Shown: piece after piece, positions 8,786 to 18,782 of the stretch | Layout: every line of letters begins with the position of its first letter | Position numbering within the stretch: position 1 is the stretch's first letter | From: Bryobacter sp. | Lineage (GTDB): Bacteria; Acidobacteriota; Terriglobia; Bryobacterales; Bryobacteraceae | Assembly (NCBI GenBank): GCA_022843625.1 | Contig: JALHNH010000001.1 | Location: 186,001 to 250,000, forward strand | DNA: 64,000 nucleotides | Direction: 5' to 3' | Made by a program: the position numbers and the translations under genes | The notes under the pieces: generated by a model | Told to the model about the DNA's origin: nothing | Seen by the model: the letters and a program-made list of their open reading frames with translations, nothing else | Databases searched by the model: none

Positions 8786-11700
8786 ATGATCGAGTCGTCC
8801 GAGCCGGTATTGACCTCAGCACAACTTCGAAACTTGTTTCCTTTTTATGTCGCTTTTGATCAATCCATGTCGATCACCGGCATCGGCCCCTCTTTACGCA
8901 AGATTTGTCCAACACTGGCACTGAGTACTAAGCTGGCTGATTTCTTCGAACTCGAGCGCCCCAGAATCAAGCTTGAGTTTGAACAGTTGGTATCTAAAAC
9001 TGAACTACTCTTTTTGATGGGAGTGATTGGTAGCAAGATCCGGCTTCGCGGTCAGCTGATGCAGTTGCCTGAGCAGGGCCAACTGATTTATCTTTGTTCG
9101 CCCTGGCTTCCCCAGGCTGGTGCATTGAAATCATTAGGATTGACGCTCGAAGACTTTCCCATCCATGATCCGATGCCAGAACTGGTTCAAGTCGTCCAGG
9201 CGCAGAATCTGGCGATGGCGGACATGAAGGAATTGACGGAAAAACTTCGTACCAAGGGGCGAGATCTTAAAGCGTCAAACCAGCAATTACAGGAAAGCGA
9301 GAAGAATGCCAAAAGACTGGCTCTGATTGCCGCGAGGACCGATAACTCGGTCATCATTACCAACGCAAGTGGAAAAGTGCAGTGGGTCAACGAAAGCTTT
9401 GTGCGCTTGACTGGCTACAGTCTGGAAGAGGCGATCGAGAAGGCGCCAGGGTCCTTTCTTCAAGGCCCGGAGTCTGACCCTGCAGTAATCGCGATGATGC
9501 GCGAAAAGCTGAAATCCGGGGAAGGATTTCATGCCGAGATTCTGAATTACAGCAAGAGTGGCCGAAAGTATTGGGTTTCTATCGAGGTGCAGCCGATCCG
9601 TGACGATGCGGGTGAGATTGCTAATTTCATGGCAATCGAGAGTGACATTACCACCCGGAAGGAATGGGAGAAACGACGGAGTCTTGAGTATTCAGTTACT
9701 CGTGTTCTGGCAGAGTCGATTCGGCTTGATCTTGCACTGGAAAGGATTCTGACCTCCATTTGCAATGCGCTTGGATACAAAGCGAGTTGTTTTTGGCAAG
9801 TGAATGAATCCCTCAATCGGATTGAGGCGACCAGCGTTACGATGCCACCGGATTTGATTGACGGTGACATGAAATTGCTCAGTGTTGGGAGGCGACTTGG
9901 AATTGGCGATGGGATAGCTGGCCAGGTCTGGGCCAGGAACCGCTGCATCTGGATTGCAAACCTCGTTGAAGAAGTGGATTCGATTTGCGCTTCACAGGCA
10001 TTGGTGTCTGGCATTAGAAGTGTAGTTGCATTTCCAATTCACAACGGCGAAGCCGTTTGTGGCGTCATTGAGCTTTTCGGTTCTGCCAGCGAGCCACTCT
10101 CAGAGGGATGGATGGAGAGTCTGATTGGGTTGGGCAGCCAAATCCAGCAATTCGTCGAGAAGCAATACGCAGAAGAGCAGCGCGCACAAGCATTATCGCT
10201 TCTTGATTCCACGATTGAATCCACCGCCGAAGGCATCCTCGTTACGGACATGCAAGGTACGGCGCTTCGGGCAAATCATCGCTGGATGGCACTTTTCGGA
10301 ATCCCCGAAGCCCTGCAAGATTTCACAGATCAGCAAGCACTGCTGGATTGGATTGATCCGCAGTTTGTCAATCAAGAGGACCGGAAGGCGGCGCGTCAAT
10401 CCTTGTTTGAAAAACCGGAAGAAACGCGACTGGATACCGCAATTCTGAAAAATGGCACTATTCTCGAGATTCAATCCTCGCCTCACCGGATGGGCAGTCA
10501 ATTAGTAGGCCGCGTGTGGACCTACCGGAACATCACCGAAGCCTACCATTCACAGGGGGAACGCGAACGTTTGCTGGCAACCCTAAATGCAACGCTTGAG
10601 GCAACGACGGACGGTATTCTCGTAGCAGACTTGAGTCAGCAGATTATCTCTTTCAACCAGAGATTTCTCTCCTTGTTTCAGATTCCCAAGCAAGACGGCG
10701 ACAAGAGGATGGCCGGGGAGTTGCGTAGTTTGATCTCAAACCAGATGTCTGATCCTGAAGAGTTCGAATCCAGAATTCTTTGGCTCTATCAGCACCCGGA
10801 AGAGTCAAGCCATGATCTGATTCATTTCGTCGATGGACGTATTTATGAGCGAGATTCGCATCCGCAAAGAATAGGTGAAAAGATAATCGGCAGGGTATGG
10901 AGCTACCGGGACGTCTCGGAGCGTTGGAAAGCCGAAGAAGCGCTCAAGGAAAGTGAAGAGCGTTATCGTGTAGTAGCCGAAACAGCGTCGGATGCGATTC
11001 TAACAACCGATTCAAAATACCGGGTCTTGTTTGCCAACGCCGCGGCTGGAAAGCTTTTTGGCTGCTCAAGTATGGATCTTGCCGGGCAGGAACTTTACAG
11101 TCTCGCATCGTTTGAAGGCCAGAAGTTCAGTGATTGTGGTGAGATCCCAGAAACTGGAATAGAGTTAACTGGGGTGCGGCTAGATGGGTCTGTCGTTCCA
11201 CTGGAAGCTACGGCTGGCAAATCGCACCTGCAAGGCGAAGCGATTTTTACAGTCATCCTTCGCGACATCTCACAACGTAAGCGGGCTTCGGCAGAATTGC
11301 AGCAAGCCATGCTGCAGGCTGAAGCAGCCAACCTTGCCAAAAGCGACTTTCTTGCCAACGTCAGCCACGAAATTCGAACGCCGCTGAACGCCATCGTCGG
11401 ATTGACAGAACTGGTGTGCGGAACCAAACTGGACCATGATCAGCAGGAGATGATGGACACCGTTCGATCGAGTTCAGAATCTTTGCTGCATTTGATCAAC
11501 GATCTGCTGGACATATCTAAAATCGAAGCGGGCCAAATCGATTTGAACCAGGCTGAATTTGACCCCATCGAGTTGGGCGAACAAGCGATCGAAGTTTTGC
11601 GCCTGAGAGCGGCCAACAAGGGTCTGGAGATGTACTTCGAATTGGAGCCCATTGCTGCCACAAAGTCTGCTCCCACTGCGATACCCCATCTGATGGGAGA

Positions 11701-13213
11701 TGCTAACCGTCTGCGACAAATCCTGATCAACTTGTTGGGTAATGCCATCAAGTTTACAGAAAGCGGTTACGTACAGCTGAAATTAAAGTGCAGCGTTGCG
11801 GCTGATGGAAGGATCCTCTGTCACTACTGTGTGGAAGACAGTGGCGTCGGAATCGCGCCTGAAATGTGCGATAAGGTTTTCGAAAAGTTCTTCCGTATTG
11901 ACTCTGAAGTAGGGCGAAAAGCAGGTGGCGTGGGACTGGGTCTGAGCATCTCGAGATTGATCAGCCAATCCATGGGTGGAGATCTCTCGCTTGAATCAAC
12001 GACCGGGACTGGCACCCGGTTCAACCTGGAACTGCCTCTTTCCAAGGCTCCTTCTGTGGCCAAGACTGATCTATCGTCAGCCCCAACGCGGATTCTGCTG
12101 CTAACTGGAAGCACCTCAAAGGATCGGGTGAGAAGAGCAATCGAATCAACTCAGTCGATGGTGGTCACTTTCGAAACAGCCAAAGACGCCAGCAGTTATG
12201 CTGATCTCCACGAACCTTTCCAGATTGTTGCAGTGGATGATTACTGCAATGTCACTGAGGCGGAGCTTCGAGAACTGATTCGATTGGCGCTGTTGGGAAA
12301 TCCGATTCGCATTCTGCGGATTCGTCACAACGCGGAGTCTGAGCGCAATCAGTGGAGTCTTCCGGGACTTTGCGAAATCCTGGATTATCCACTAACTCCG
12401 ATTCGCATCAATCGGCGCTTGACCCGTCTTCTTGGAGTAGCCGAGATCTCGACCGCAGCAGAAGTGGCGGCATCAGATACCCCTCAAGTCGTGCATCAGC
12501 CTGCATCAGTGTTACTGGTGGAGGACAATTGGGCGGGACAGGCATATGGCAGACGGGTACTCGAAAAGGCAGGTCATAAGGTATGGATTGCCGCTACGGG
12601 CAAAGATGCCGTTCAAATGGCCCGAAGCCAGCATTTCGATTTGGTACTGATGGATTTGATGCTGCCCGACTGTTCTGGTTTTGAGGCAACTGTGAAGATT
12701 CGGGAAAGTGAGTCCAGTGAACGAAGGAACCGTACGCCGGTGATTGCGCTTACTGCTCATGCTCTCGAGACGTTCCGGCAGGAGGCGCTGTCGTCGGGAA
12801 TGGATGATTATCTGAGCAAACCAGTGCGTCCCCAGGCGCTGCTCGATTGCATCCACAGATGGACTTCTGGCACATTTTCTGAGCCGCTCGCCACGCCTGA
12901 ACCAAGTCAAGAAAGGCACGAGACAGTGCTGGTTGATTCGAGCCTCGCGGATCTGATTCCTGTATTTCTGGAGAGTTTGCGAAAGCAGTCTGCTTCAGTT
13001 CCCGAATTACTCGCCCATGGGCAAAATGTTGAGGTTGCCAAACTTGGCCATAACTGGAAGGGCACGGGAGGCCTCTATGGATTTGCTGCTGTAACCAGGT
13101 ATGGCAAGCAAATTGAAGAGGCCATCAAGATTGGAGATTCTCTCCTCGCGCAGAAACTTTCCGGAGAGCTATTGCTTTGGCTCGAAAACGTGAGGTGGAA
13201 AGCCAACGATTGA
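8786..13213 (+). CDS. H-NOX-associated hybrid histidine kinase (HNOBA-PAS-GAF-PASx3-HisKA-HATPase-REC-HPt)
   Basis: Residues are numbered from an upstream in-frame ATG at 8747. ATG 8786 (residue 14) is preferred because AGGA (8771-8774, overlapping the H-NOX stop) precedes it. Order: HNOBA-like region (about 20-150) joined by a coiled coil to PAS (190-305), GAF (about 312-470), PAS (480-600), PAS (605-725), PAS (735-845), HisKA with H874 in SHEIRTPLN, HATPase (N box near 999, G1 DSGVGIAP, G2 GVGLGLS), a degenerate receiver-like segment (about 1112-1232), a true receiver with D1303 in LVLMDLMLPD and K near 1358, and an HPt domain with H1435 in GHNWKGTGG. No transmembrane segment is obvious, so it is cytoplasmic. 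The HPt end suggests a phosphorelay onward to the adjacent NtrC-type regulator. Its 3' end overlaps the convergent flippase gene by 45 bp. Confidence 0.93.
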   Translation: MIESSEPVLTSAQLRNLFPFYVAFDQSMSITGIGPSLRKICPTLALSTKLADFFELERPRIKLEFEQLVSKTELLFLMGVIGSKIRLRGQLMQLPEQGQLIYLCSPWLPQAGALKSLGLTLEDFPIHDPMPELVQVVQAQNLAMADMKELTEKLRTKGRDLKASNQQLQESEKNAKRLALIAARTDNSVIITNASGKVQWVNESFVRLTGYSLEEAIEKAPGSFLQGPESDPAVIAMMREKLKSGEGFHAEILNYSKSGRKYWVSIEVQPIRDDAGEIANFMAIESDITTRKEWEKRRSLEYSVTRVLAESIRLDLALERILTSICNALGYKASCFWQVNESLNRIEATSVTMPPDLIDGDMKLLSVGRRLGIGDGIAGQVWARNRCIWIANLVEEVDSICASQALVSGIRSVVAFPIHNGEAVCGVIELFGSASEPLSEGWMESLIGLGSQIQQFVEKQYAEEQRAQALSLLDSTIESTAEGILVTDMQGTALRANHRWMALFGIPEALQDFTDQQALLDWIDPQFVNQEDRKAARQSLFEKPEETRLDTAILKNGTILEIQSSPHRMGSQLVGRVWTYRNITEAYHSQGERERLLATLNATLEATTDGILVADLSQQIISFNQRFLSLFQIPKQDGDKRMAGELRSLISNQMSDPEEFESRILWLYQHPEESSHDLIHFVDGRIYERDSHPQRIGEKIIGRVWSYRDVSERWKAEEALKESEERYRVVAETASDAILTTDSKYRVLFANAAAGKLFGCSSMDLAGQELYSLASFEGQKFSDCGEIPETGIELTGVRLDGSVVPLEATAGKSHLQGEAIFTVILRDISQRKRASAELQQAMLQAEAANLAKSDFLANVSHEIRTPLNAIVGLTELVCGTKLDHDQQEMMDTVRSSSESLLHLINDLLDISKIEAGQIDLNQAEFDPIELGEQAIEVLRLRAANKGLEMYFELEPIAATKSAPTAIPHLMGDANRLRQILINLLGNAIKFTESGYVQLKLKCSVAADGRILCHYCVEDSGVGIAPEMCDKVFEKFFRIDSEVGRKAGGVGLGLSISRLISQSMGGDLSLESTTGTGTRFNLELPLSKAPSVAKTDLSSAPTRILLLTGSTSKDRVRRAIESTQSMVVTFETAKDASSYADLHEPFQIVAVDDYCNVTEAELRELIRLALLGNPIRILRIRHNAESERNQWSLPGLCEILDYPLTPIRINRRLTRLLGVAEISTAAEVAASDTPQVVHQPASVLLVEDNWAGQAYGRRVLEKAGHKVWIAATGKDAVQMARSQHFDLVLMDLMLPDCSGFEATVKIRESESSERRNRTPVIALTAHALETFRQEALSSGMDDYLSKPVRPQALLDCIHRWTSGTFSEPLATPEPSQERHETVLVDSSLADLIPVFLESLRKQSASVPELLAHGQNVEVAKLGHNWKGTGGLYGFAAVTRYGKQIEEAIKIGDSLLAQKLSGELLLWLENVRWKAND

Positions 13214-14761
13214 CCGGTTGACAAAGAAGCGCGCCTGCAATGAGGCGAGCTTCAGTTTAAGGGTTTCACGTTCTTCCTGTGTGGCCAAGAGCACGAAAGA
13301 AAGTAAGCTGGATAGAGTCAAAAAGAAGAGTCCCGCTCCAGCCAGTACAGCCATGGCATGCAAACGGCTTCCGGCTACTGCATGATGCATGAATGGAGCG
13401 AGACAAATGGCCCCTACGATGTAGGGCAAGAGGCCAGGAGCAAATGCCCTTCTGGCAAACACCTCTGCAGAGATTTCGAGTTGTTTGTGCGCCCGAAAGA
13501 GAAACCAGGTGGCAGACAAGGCGGTTGAGGCCGCACAAGCAGAAGCTATGGCGACGACATGCCAGGAACCAGCCAGGAAGTTGCTCAGCGGTACCAATAT
13601 GATGAGTGCGAGCAGATTGGTGAGACTGTAATGGAATTCCATACGGGGGTTTCCCATTGCTTTCAGGATCGACGTGCCCGGCCCGGTGAGCAGATGCATT
13701 TGGGAGGAGATTGCAAACAGTATTGTAAGTGCTACGGCTCCGTCCGGCACCTTACCTAGCCAGAAGAAAAGGCAAGGAGCTGCTGCGAAAGTGAGGAAGG
13801 CAAAAAGTAGTCCGGAAGTTGCATTCATGATTCGAGTTGTCGAGAGATAAAGCGATGCAATCTGCTCTGCTCCCTTTCTGTTTGCATGGAGTTCTGCAGC
13901 AGCAGGATAGACAGATGAAGCGAATGCGCTGGGAATCGACGTTCCCATGGAAGGCAAGCGCTTGCCGATATCGAGCAGCGCCGAGGCGCTCAGGCCAAGT
14001 AGTGGAGTTGCGATAACGCGTTCAATGGAATTAAGGAAAATGGATAAGAGACAATTTAGCTGGACGATGCCGCCAAAGCGCATCAGGAGTTGAATGGATT
14101 CGCGATCTGGTTTTGCCAAACCAACGCGAAGCCACGGAATCCGGCGTCTGGCAAGCAAATAGTGGGCAACCACATCGAGCAGCGTGCGCAAGACAAATGC
14201 GGCACCAAGTCCCGGCAAACCACATCCGTTGCCGACAAGAGCGAAGATCAACACTGTCTCCAGAAGAAATGATGCGATCCAGATCTTCTGCACGGCAGCG
14301 ATGTCCTGCTGGCTTGTCAATGCGTCTCGAAATACCGACAACGTGAGATATACGAAGAAGATACCTACGATTTCAAAGGCGAGTATTTTTGCAGGAGTGG
14401 CCAATTCCACCGGAACCTTGAGCCAGATCGAAAGCCAGGGCCAACTCACCGCAAAGCCACAAAAACAAAAAGCACTTACAGCTGTCATCAGCGTGAAGCC
14501 CGAAGACAAAAGCCGGTTTGCCTTGCCATGCTCACCGCTCGCAGCAAACTCAGCCAGATACTTGATGTAGGCACTGGAGAAGCCAATCGCGGACATTCCA
14601 AAATAAGCAACCAGGACAAATACTGCACCATAAAAGCCGTAGGCCTCCATCCCGATATGGCTTAAAACAAATGGGGGAATGAAGAAGCGAGTTGCTAGAT
14701 AGAGAAGCCGGGCTCCGGCCTCGGCCGAAACGTTACGAAGCAACCGGTTATGCAGTGACAA
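13169..14761 (-). CDS. Wzx-type polysaccharide flippase
   Basis: A 530-residue, almost wholly hydrophobic protein with roughly 12-14 membrane segments. Its start (RNVSAEAGARLLYLATRFF) and GMEAYGFYG motif are typical of MOP-superfamily flippases that move undecaprenyl-linked repeat units across the inner membrane. The start codon is TTG at 14761, supported by AGAGG about 8 bases upstream and by a 14-bp overlap with the preceding glycosyltransferase gene. It is the last gene of the EPS operon and overlaps the end of the convergent hybrid kinase. It could also be classed as a general polysaccharide biosynthesis protein; substrate unknown. Confidence 0.82.
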   Translation of the reverse strand: MSLHNRLLRNVSAEAGARLLYLATRFFIPPFVLSHIGMEAYGFYGAVFVLVAYFGMSAIGFSSAYIKYLAEFAASGEHGKANRLLSSGFTLMTAVSAFCFCGFAVSWPWLSIWLKVPVELATPAKILAFEIVGIFFVYLTLSVFRDALTSQQDIAAVQKIWIASFLLETVLIFALVGNGCGLPGLGAAFVLRTLLDVVAHYLLARRRIPWLRVGLAKPDRESIQLLMRFGGIVQLNCLLSIFLNSIERVIATPLLGLSASALLDIGKRLPSMGTSIPSAFASSVYPAAAELHANRKGAEQIASLYLSTTRIMNATSGLLFAFLTFAAAPCLFFWLGKVPDGAVALTILFAISSQMHLLTGPGTSILKAMGNPRMEFHYSLTNLLALIILVPLSNFLAGSWHVVAIASACAASTALSATWFLFRAHKQLEISAEVFARRAFAPGLLPYIVGAICLAPFMHHAVAGSRLHAMAVLAGAGLFFLTLSSLLSFVLLATQEERETLKLKLASLQARFFVNRSIVGFPPHVFEPKQ

Positions 14762-15986
14762 GTGAGGCCTCTTCGATTAAGGATCGAGTCCATTCGGCGC
14801 GCATTTGAAACCAGTGTGTTCGGGTATTGTCTAGTGCGCGCTGGCGAGCTTGTTTTGAGGTGGCACGGAGAATGTTTCTATCGCGGTGGAAAGAGGCGAT
14901 TCTCTCGGCCAGGCCCTGCACATCGTCAAGAGGAGTCAGAAAGCCGTCCAGGCCTTCGTAGACGGTATCGATGCTGGCTGGGGTTCTGAAGGCCAAGACA
15001 GGCAGACCTGCTGCGACCGCGTCAAAAAAAGCCCGGCCAAAATCGGTGGTCCGGTGAGGCATGACAAAGAGGTCGCCCTCGCGCAAAGCTTCGTCCAGTT
15101 CCTGACCGGCAGCAAGACTGCCAGGCATAAGAACCTCATTTTCGATTCCAAGGCTCTTGCTGAGTGAGTGCAACGATTCTGTCTCGAGGCCGCTTCCAAA
15201 CATGGTTAGCTCCACCGGAATTCCGCGACGCTTGAGAATCGCCACGGAACGAAGCAGCAGATCCAGGCCTTTCACTGGTGTATGGCGACAGGCGGTAAAC
15301 AATTTCAGTGGACGATCTTGACTCAGTGAATCCAGCCTCATCGAAAGTTGATGTTCGGAGATGACTTGTCCTGATTCATGGCCAGGTTGGCGGATCATGA
15401 CGGCACGTCTCGCCGAAAGCCGGTAACGCTCTACGGCAGCCGGTGTGTGTAGCAGGGTGAGCGAGGCCGTACCCGCGCTTTTGCGCACGCGTTGGTCAAT
15501 CTGCTTCAATGCCTGCTCCCGTCGCCAGCGCTTCAAGCCCTGAAAGGGACGGATCCATTCCCAGGTGAGAATGTCATGGAAGTCTTCTGCAACAACAAAA
15601 AGGGTCTTCTTACCCAAACGCACTGCCAGGTCATGTGCGTAGGCAAGGTCGAGATAGGGCGGAAAGAAATGAGACGTATGGACGACGTCCGCCGCAGCAA
15701 CCTCCTGACGTAGAACGCTCCGAATCCTGAGCTTTGTCACGAATGAGCGCGTGGATTTCATCGGGGGAAATCCACAAAAGGTGATGCCCGAGGTTTCAGT
15801 CAGTGTTTCAGAGTTATGGCCCCAGGTCTTGAGCGTGTCTGTGCCGGTCATCTCTGGTGCGGCTACACGAATCGGGCCGACGGATTTTGACAGGCCGATC
15901 AGGTCTCGAGCCCAGAGTGCATCCACCACCGCTTCCCCCGCAGCATTGCGGGTAAACGGAATATGAGTCACAAGCAAGTACGTCAT
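14748..15986 (-). CDS. Glycosyltransferase family 4 (GT-B fold)
   Basis: The C-terminal half carries the GT4 pattern: CRHTPVKGLDLLLRSVAIL (sugar-nucleotide domain start), FGSGLETESL, a segment like EALREGDLFVMPH, and RAFFDAVAAGLPVLAF where the usual EG...EAMA nucleotide-binding glutamate region is. The N-terminal half is less conserved, as expected for the acceptor domain. It overlaps the preceding gene by ATGA (15983-15986) and the next by 14 bp, so translation is coupled. Retaining transfer of a sugar to the lipid-linked EPS repeat unit is inferred; the sugar is unknown. Confidence 0.8.
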   Translation of the reverse strand: MTYLLVTHIPFTRNAAGEAVVDALWARDLIGLSKSVGPIRVAAPEMTGTDTLKTWGHNSETLTETSGITFCGFPPMKSTRSFVTKLRIRSVLRQEVAAADVVHTSHFFPPYLDLAYAHDLAVRLGKKTLFVVAEDFHDILTWEWIRPFQGLKRWRREQALKQIDQRVRKSAGTASLTLLHTPAAVERYRLSARRAVMIRQPGHESGQVISEHQLSMRLDSLSQDRPLKLFTACRHTPVKGLDLLLRSVAILKRRGIPVELTMFGSGLETESLHSLSKSLGIENEVLMPGSLAAGQELDEALREGDLFVMPHRTTDFGRAFFDAVAAGLPVLAFRTPASIDTVYEGLDGFLTPLDDVQGLAERIASFHRDRNILRATSKQARQRALDNTRTHWFQMRAEWTRSLIEEASLVTA

Positions 15987-17230
15987 GCAGCCTCCTGTTG
16001 GGTCTGACCACCCAAAAGTTTGAAATACAGCCCGAGCCCAACATCAATGCGCCGTTCCCAGCTGTGTTGCTCCAGAATGTAGCGGCGGCCAGCAAGGCCC
16101 TTGTCGCGCCATTTATCAGGATTGGCAACAACCTCTTTCAATGCATTTGCAATGCCATTTGAAACAGTGGCCGGATTTTGAGAATCGACGAGGCATCCTA
16201 CCTCTTCGTTTACAAGCTCAGCCGGGCCGCCGTAGTTGACGGCGATCACTGGTCGTGCGGCGCTCATTGCCTCAAGCAGGACGGCCCCACCGGATTCCCG
16301 AACACTTGGCAGGCAAAAAACATGTGTTGCAGCCAGCTCGGCTTCAATTCGTTTTGAGCCACAAGCTCCCAAAAAGTAAACGTTCAAGTTGCGAACGGCC
16401 GCTTGAGCCTCCCAGTCGCTTCGCATCGGGCCATCCCCGATTACCGTTAGCTCAGCCGACAGACCCTTCATGGCATCAAAGAGCAAGGGCAAAGCCTTGG
16501 CTGGGATCAGGCGCCCCACAAAGAGTACCTTTAGCGGGTTAGATGCCGATGGCGCGGCTGGCCAGGCGCCGGGCTTGTATGTGTCTGGATCCACAGCAAT
16601 CTCAGGCATGCGAAGGATGGATCCCCGTTCGCGCTTCGATAGAGCTTTGTCGGTAGATCGATTCGCAGAGAAGGTTTGGGCTGGCATTTTTCTGGTCAGG
16701 ATCGATTGCAGTGGCCTGGCCAAATCTCTGACGGAATAAAGCCAGGCGCTATCGGCCTTCATAAATTCTGGAAAGTTCTGAGGTGTTCTTAAACCGCCAT
16801 TGAGCGGGCCTCGAACGATCGGCAATCCCAACTGTGAGAGCCGGCTGTGCGCCGACGGAGAAACAGGCGTAACGATGTGGACAAGATCCCATTCGTTGCG
16901 ACGGGGACGCAGCTGACGAAGAGCTTCATGATCGAAAACATAGAAGTCGAGCGAAGAGAAAAGAAATACGGAATGTTCGCTGCGCGGAAAGAGCCGTTTC
17001 GAAAGGGAATAGAGCGGCCCGGCAAACCATTCCGTATCGATATAGATTACTTCGCTGCCGTCCAGCGGTGCGCCCGCGGCTTCGAGGAAGGCACGATTGC
17101 GCACGTGAGTGACTAAAGTTACCGGGCCACGTTTGGCCATGCGGGAATACCACTCCCAACCAATCTGAGAAACACTCCCCTGACCGGGCGCACACTGGTA
17201 TGAACTCAAAAGGACTCGTGGTTTCCTCAT
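15983..17230 (-). CDS. Glycosyltransferase family 4 (GT-B fold)
   Basis: Starts MRKPRVLLSSYQCAPGQGS, a common GT4 opening with the glycine-rich acceptor loop. The donor domain follows with VLFVGRLIPAKALPLLFDAM, VIGDGPMR and ESGGAVLLEAMSAARPVIA, the last containing the nucleotide-binding E residues. The ATG at 17230 was chosen because AGGAG lies 8 bases upstream and the codon overlaps the stop of the previous gene as ATGA; the frame is open 17 codons further upstream. It is 415 residues long, normal for the family. Sugar specificity unknown. Confidence 0.85.
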   Translation of the reverse strand: MRKPRVLLSSYQCAPGQGSVSQIGWEWYSRMAKRGPVTLVTHVRNRAFLEAAGAPLDGSEVIYIDTEWFAGPLYSLSKRLFPRSEHSVFLFSSLDFYVFDHEALRQLRPRRNEWDLVHIVTPVSPSAHSRLSQLGLPIVRGPLNGGLRTPQNFPEFMKADSAWLYSVRDLARPLQSILTRKMPAQTFSANRSTDKALSKRERGSILRMPEIAVDPDTYKPGAWPAAPSASNPLKVLFVGRLIPAKALPLLFDAMKGLSAELTVIGDGPMRSDWEAQAAVRNLNVYFLGACGSKRIEAELAATHVFCLPSVRESGGAVLLEAMSAARPVIAVNYGGPAELVNEEVGCLVDSQNPATVSNGIANALKEVVANPDKWRDKGLAGRRYILEQHSWERRIDVGLGLYFKLLGGQTQQEAA

Positions 17231-17805
17231 GCCGCTCTCCTGGCTTGAATCGGTTTGGCAGGTACTCCAGCGACGACGCACTGGGGCAAAACATCCTGTG
17301 TAACGACGGCATTGGCGCCAACAACTGCGTTGTCATGAATCGTGACTCCGGGTAGAATCGTCACGCCGCGACCGATCCATACGTTTTGCCCAATAGAAAT
17401 GGGTGCGGCACGATGACCCGATTCTCGAAGACTGCTATCAGTACCGTATCGATGGTTTGCATCGCGAATGCTTGTGTACTCTCCAATCATCGTGCCCGCG
17501 CCAATGGTGATTTCTGAGAACGCAACCACATGAACCCCTCGCGACAAAACAACACTGTCGCCGATTCGAATCGCTCCATGCTCTTGCGTCTCGAGATAGA
17601 GGCCGGGGTAGAGGTAAAGCGATTCCCCTAGCTGAACATTTGCGCTTCCATGTATTTCGGGGGAGCCGAGGACTACAACGGAAGACGGAACAGCGTGTTG
17701 TAGATGTACCGAAAGCATTGTGTAGGCCCAGGCTTGATTCAGTTTTCGCCAGAGCGGCAAAGACAAGCGAATCGCTGCGGCAGGAAATGCGAGTAGGCGT
17801 TTCAT
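17227..17805 (-). CDS. Left-handed beta-helix O-acyltransferase (WcaF/LacA-like)
   Basis: A short protein (192 residues) with hexapeptide repeats from about residue 40 onward (for example IRIGDSVVLSRGVHVVAFSE, ITIGAGTMIGEY, ISIGQNVWIGRGVTILPG, IHDNAVVGANAVVTQDV) and the common ending VVAGVPAKPIQ. This is typical of acetyltransferases that decorate EPS or capsule sugars. The ATG at 17805 follows the stop of the preceding gene by 2 bases; a longer frame reaching 17919 would overlap that gene and lacks a site. It acts in the cytoplasm with acetyl-CoA; the acceptor sugar is unknown. Confidence 0.85.
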   Translation of the reverse strand: MKRLLAFPAAAIRLSLPLWRKLNQAWAYTMLSVHLQHAVPSSVVVLGSPEIHGSANVQLGESLYLYPGLYLETQEHGAIRIGDSVVLSRGVHVVAFSEITIGAGTMIGEYTSIRDANHRYGTDSSLRESGHRAAPISIGQNVWIGRGVTILPGVTIHDNAVVGANAVVTQDVLPQCVVAGVPAKPIQARRAA

Positions 17806-17807
17806 TA

Positions 17808-18782
17808 CTATTTGTACTCGATCAAACCGCGACGGCGGTCTTGTGCCAGATCGCACCAGAAAGCCAACTGACCTGCGAAGATAGGCAATTGTTGCAAGTG
17901 AGAATGGGCTCCGTAGCAAAGCAGCGAGAACCAGTCGTTAGTTTTCCATCGAGACCGGTAAGCACTGCGGAGTGTGAGTGCAGTTAGCAAGACGAGAGCA
18001 AGAATGGGTGCCACATAGGCTGAAGCCAGAAGCATCAGAATCGCCATGGCTCGGATCGCATTGCCTTGTGCTTCAGTGGCCCAGAGTTGAACCGTGCGAT
18101 CCCGGGTTCGCCACGACATTTGCGCGTAAGCGTAGCCGGCGCGAGAGGCCCGCCGCCAATACTGACTCCAGCGAGTGATTGCCAGGTCGTGTCGAGTCAT
18201 CGCGGTGTCAATGTGGCGGATTTTGTAGCCAAGCTCACGAAGGCGGGCGCACATTTCAGGTTCTTCACCAGCAATCAGCGATGCGTCGAAGCCATTGACA
18301 GCAACCAGCGCCTCACGGCGAATGAGAGCGTCTCCGCCGCAAAACTCTGTCAAGCCAGGTGCGTAAACCCAATCGAGATCGAGCACGCGGTGAAATACAT
18401 TGGCATCGGGAAACATCTCTCGACGGTGGCCCCAGACAACAGCAACTTCAGGAGTTGCCGACGCCAGGGCCAGCCGTGAGAAATGCGGGTCGAGAGTTGT
18501 ATCTCCGTCGAGAAATAGAATCCAATCACCGTGCGCAGCCTGCCATCCCGCATTGCGCGCCTTGGCTGCGGTTGGGCGCTGTGGGTCAAGCGCAATCACG
18601 CGGGCATGGAAGGATTGGGCAATCGAGACGCTATTGTCGGTGGAGGCAGAGTCGACGTAGATCGTTTCATGACCACCTTCGACAGGAAGCATCGCGGCGA
18701 CCGAAGCCAGGCATCGCTCAAGGCGTACTCCTTCGTTCCGGCCGATGATGACGATAGAGATTTTGGGACTTACTGGAAGCAT
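17808..18782 (-). CDS. Glycosyltransferase family 2 with C-terminal membrane segments
   Basis: The N-terminal GT-A domain has ISIVIIGRNEG (nucleotide fold start), YVDSASTDNS, and the DxD metal site at D92/D94 in LFLDGDTTLD. Residues about 236-266 form one or two hydrophobic helices, so the enzyme is probably anchored to the inner membrane. It overlaps the upstream gene by 13 bp. An inverting glycosyl transfer to the lipid-linked EPS intermediate is likely; sugar unknown. Confidence 0.85.
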   Translation of the reverse strand: MLPVSPKISIVIIGRNEGVRLERCLASVAAMLPVEGGHETIYVDSASTDNSVSIAQSFHARVIALDPQRPTAAKARNAGWQAAHGDWILFLDGDTTLDPHFSRLALASATPEVAVVWGHRREMFPDANVFHRVLDLDWVYAPGLTEFCGGDALIRREALVAVNGFDASLIAGEEPEMCARLRELGYKIRHIDTAMTRHDLAITRWSQYWRRASRAGYAYAQMSWRTRDRTVQLWATEAQGNAIRAMAILMLLASAYVAPILALVLLTALTLRSAYRSRWKTNDWFSLLCYGAHSHLQQLPIFAGQLAFWCDLAQDRRRGLIEYK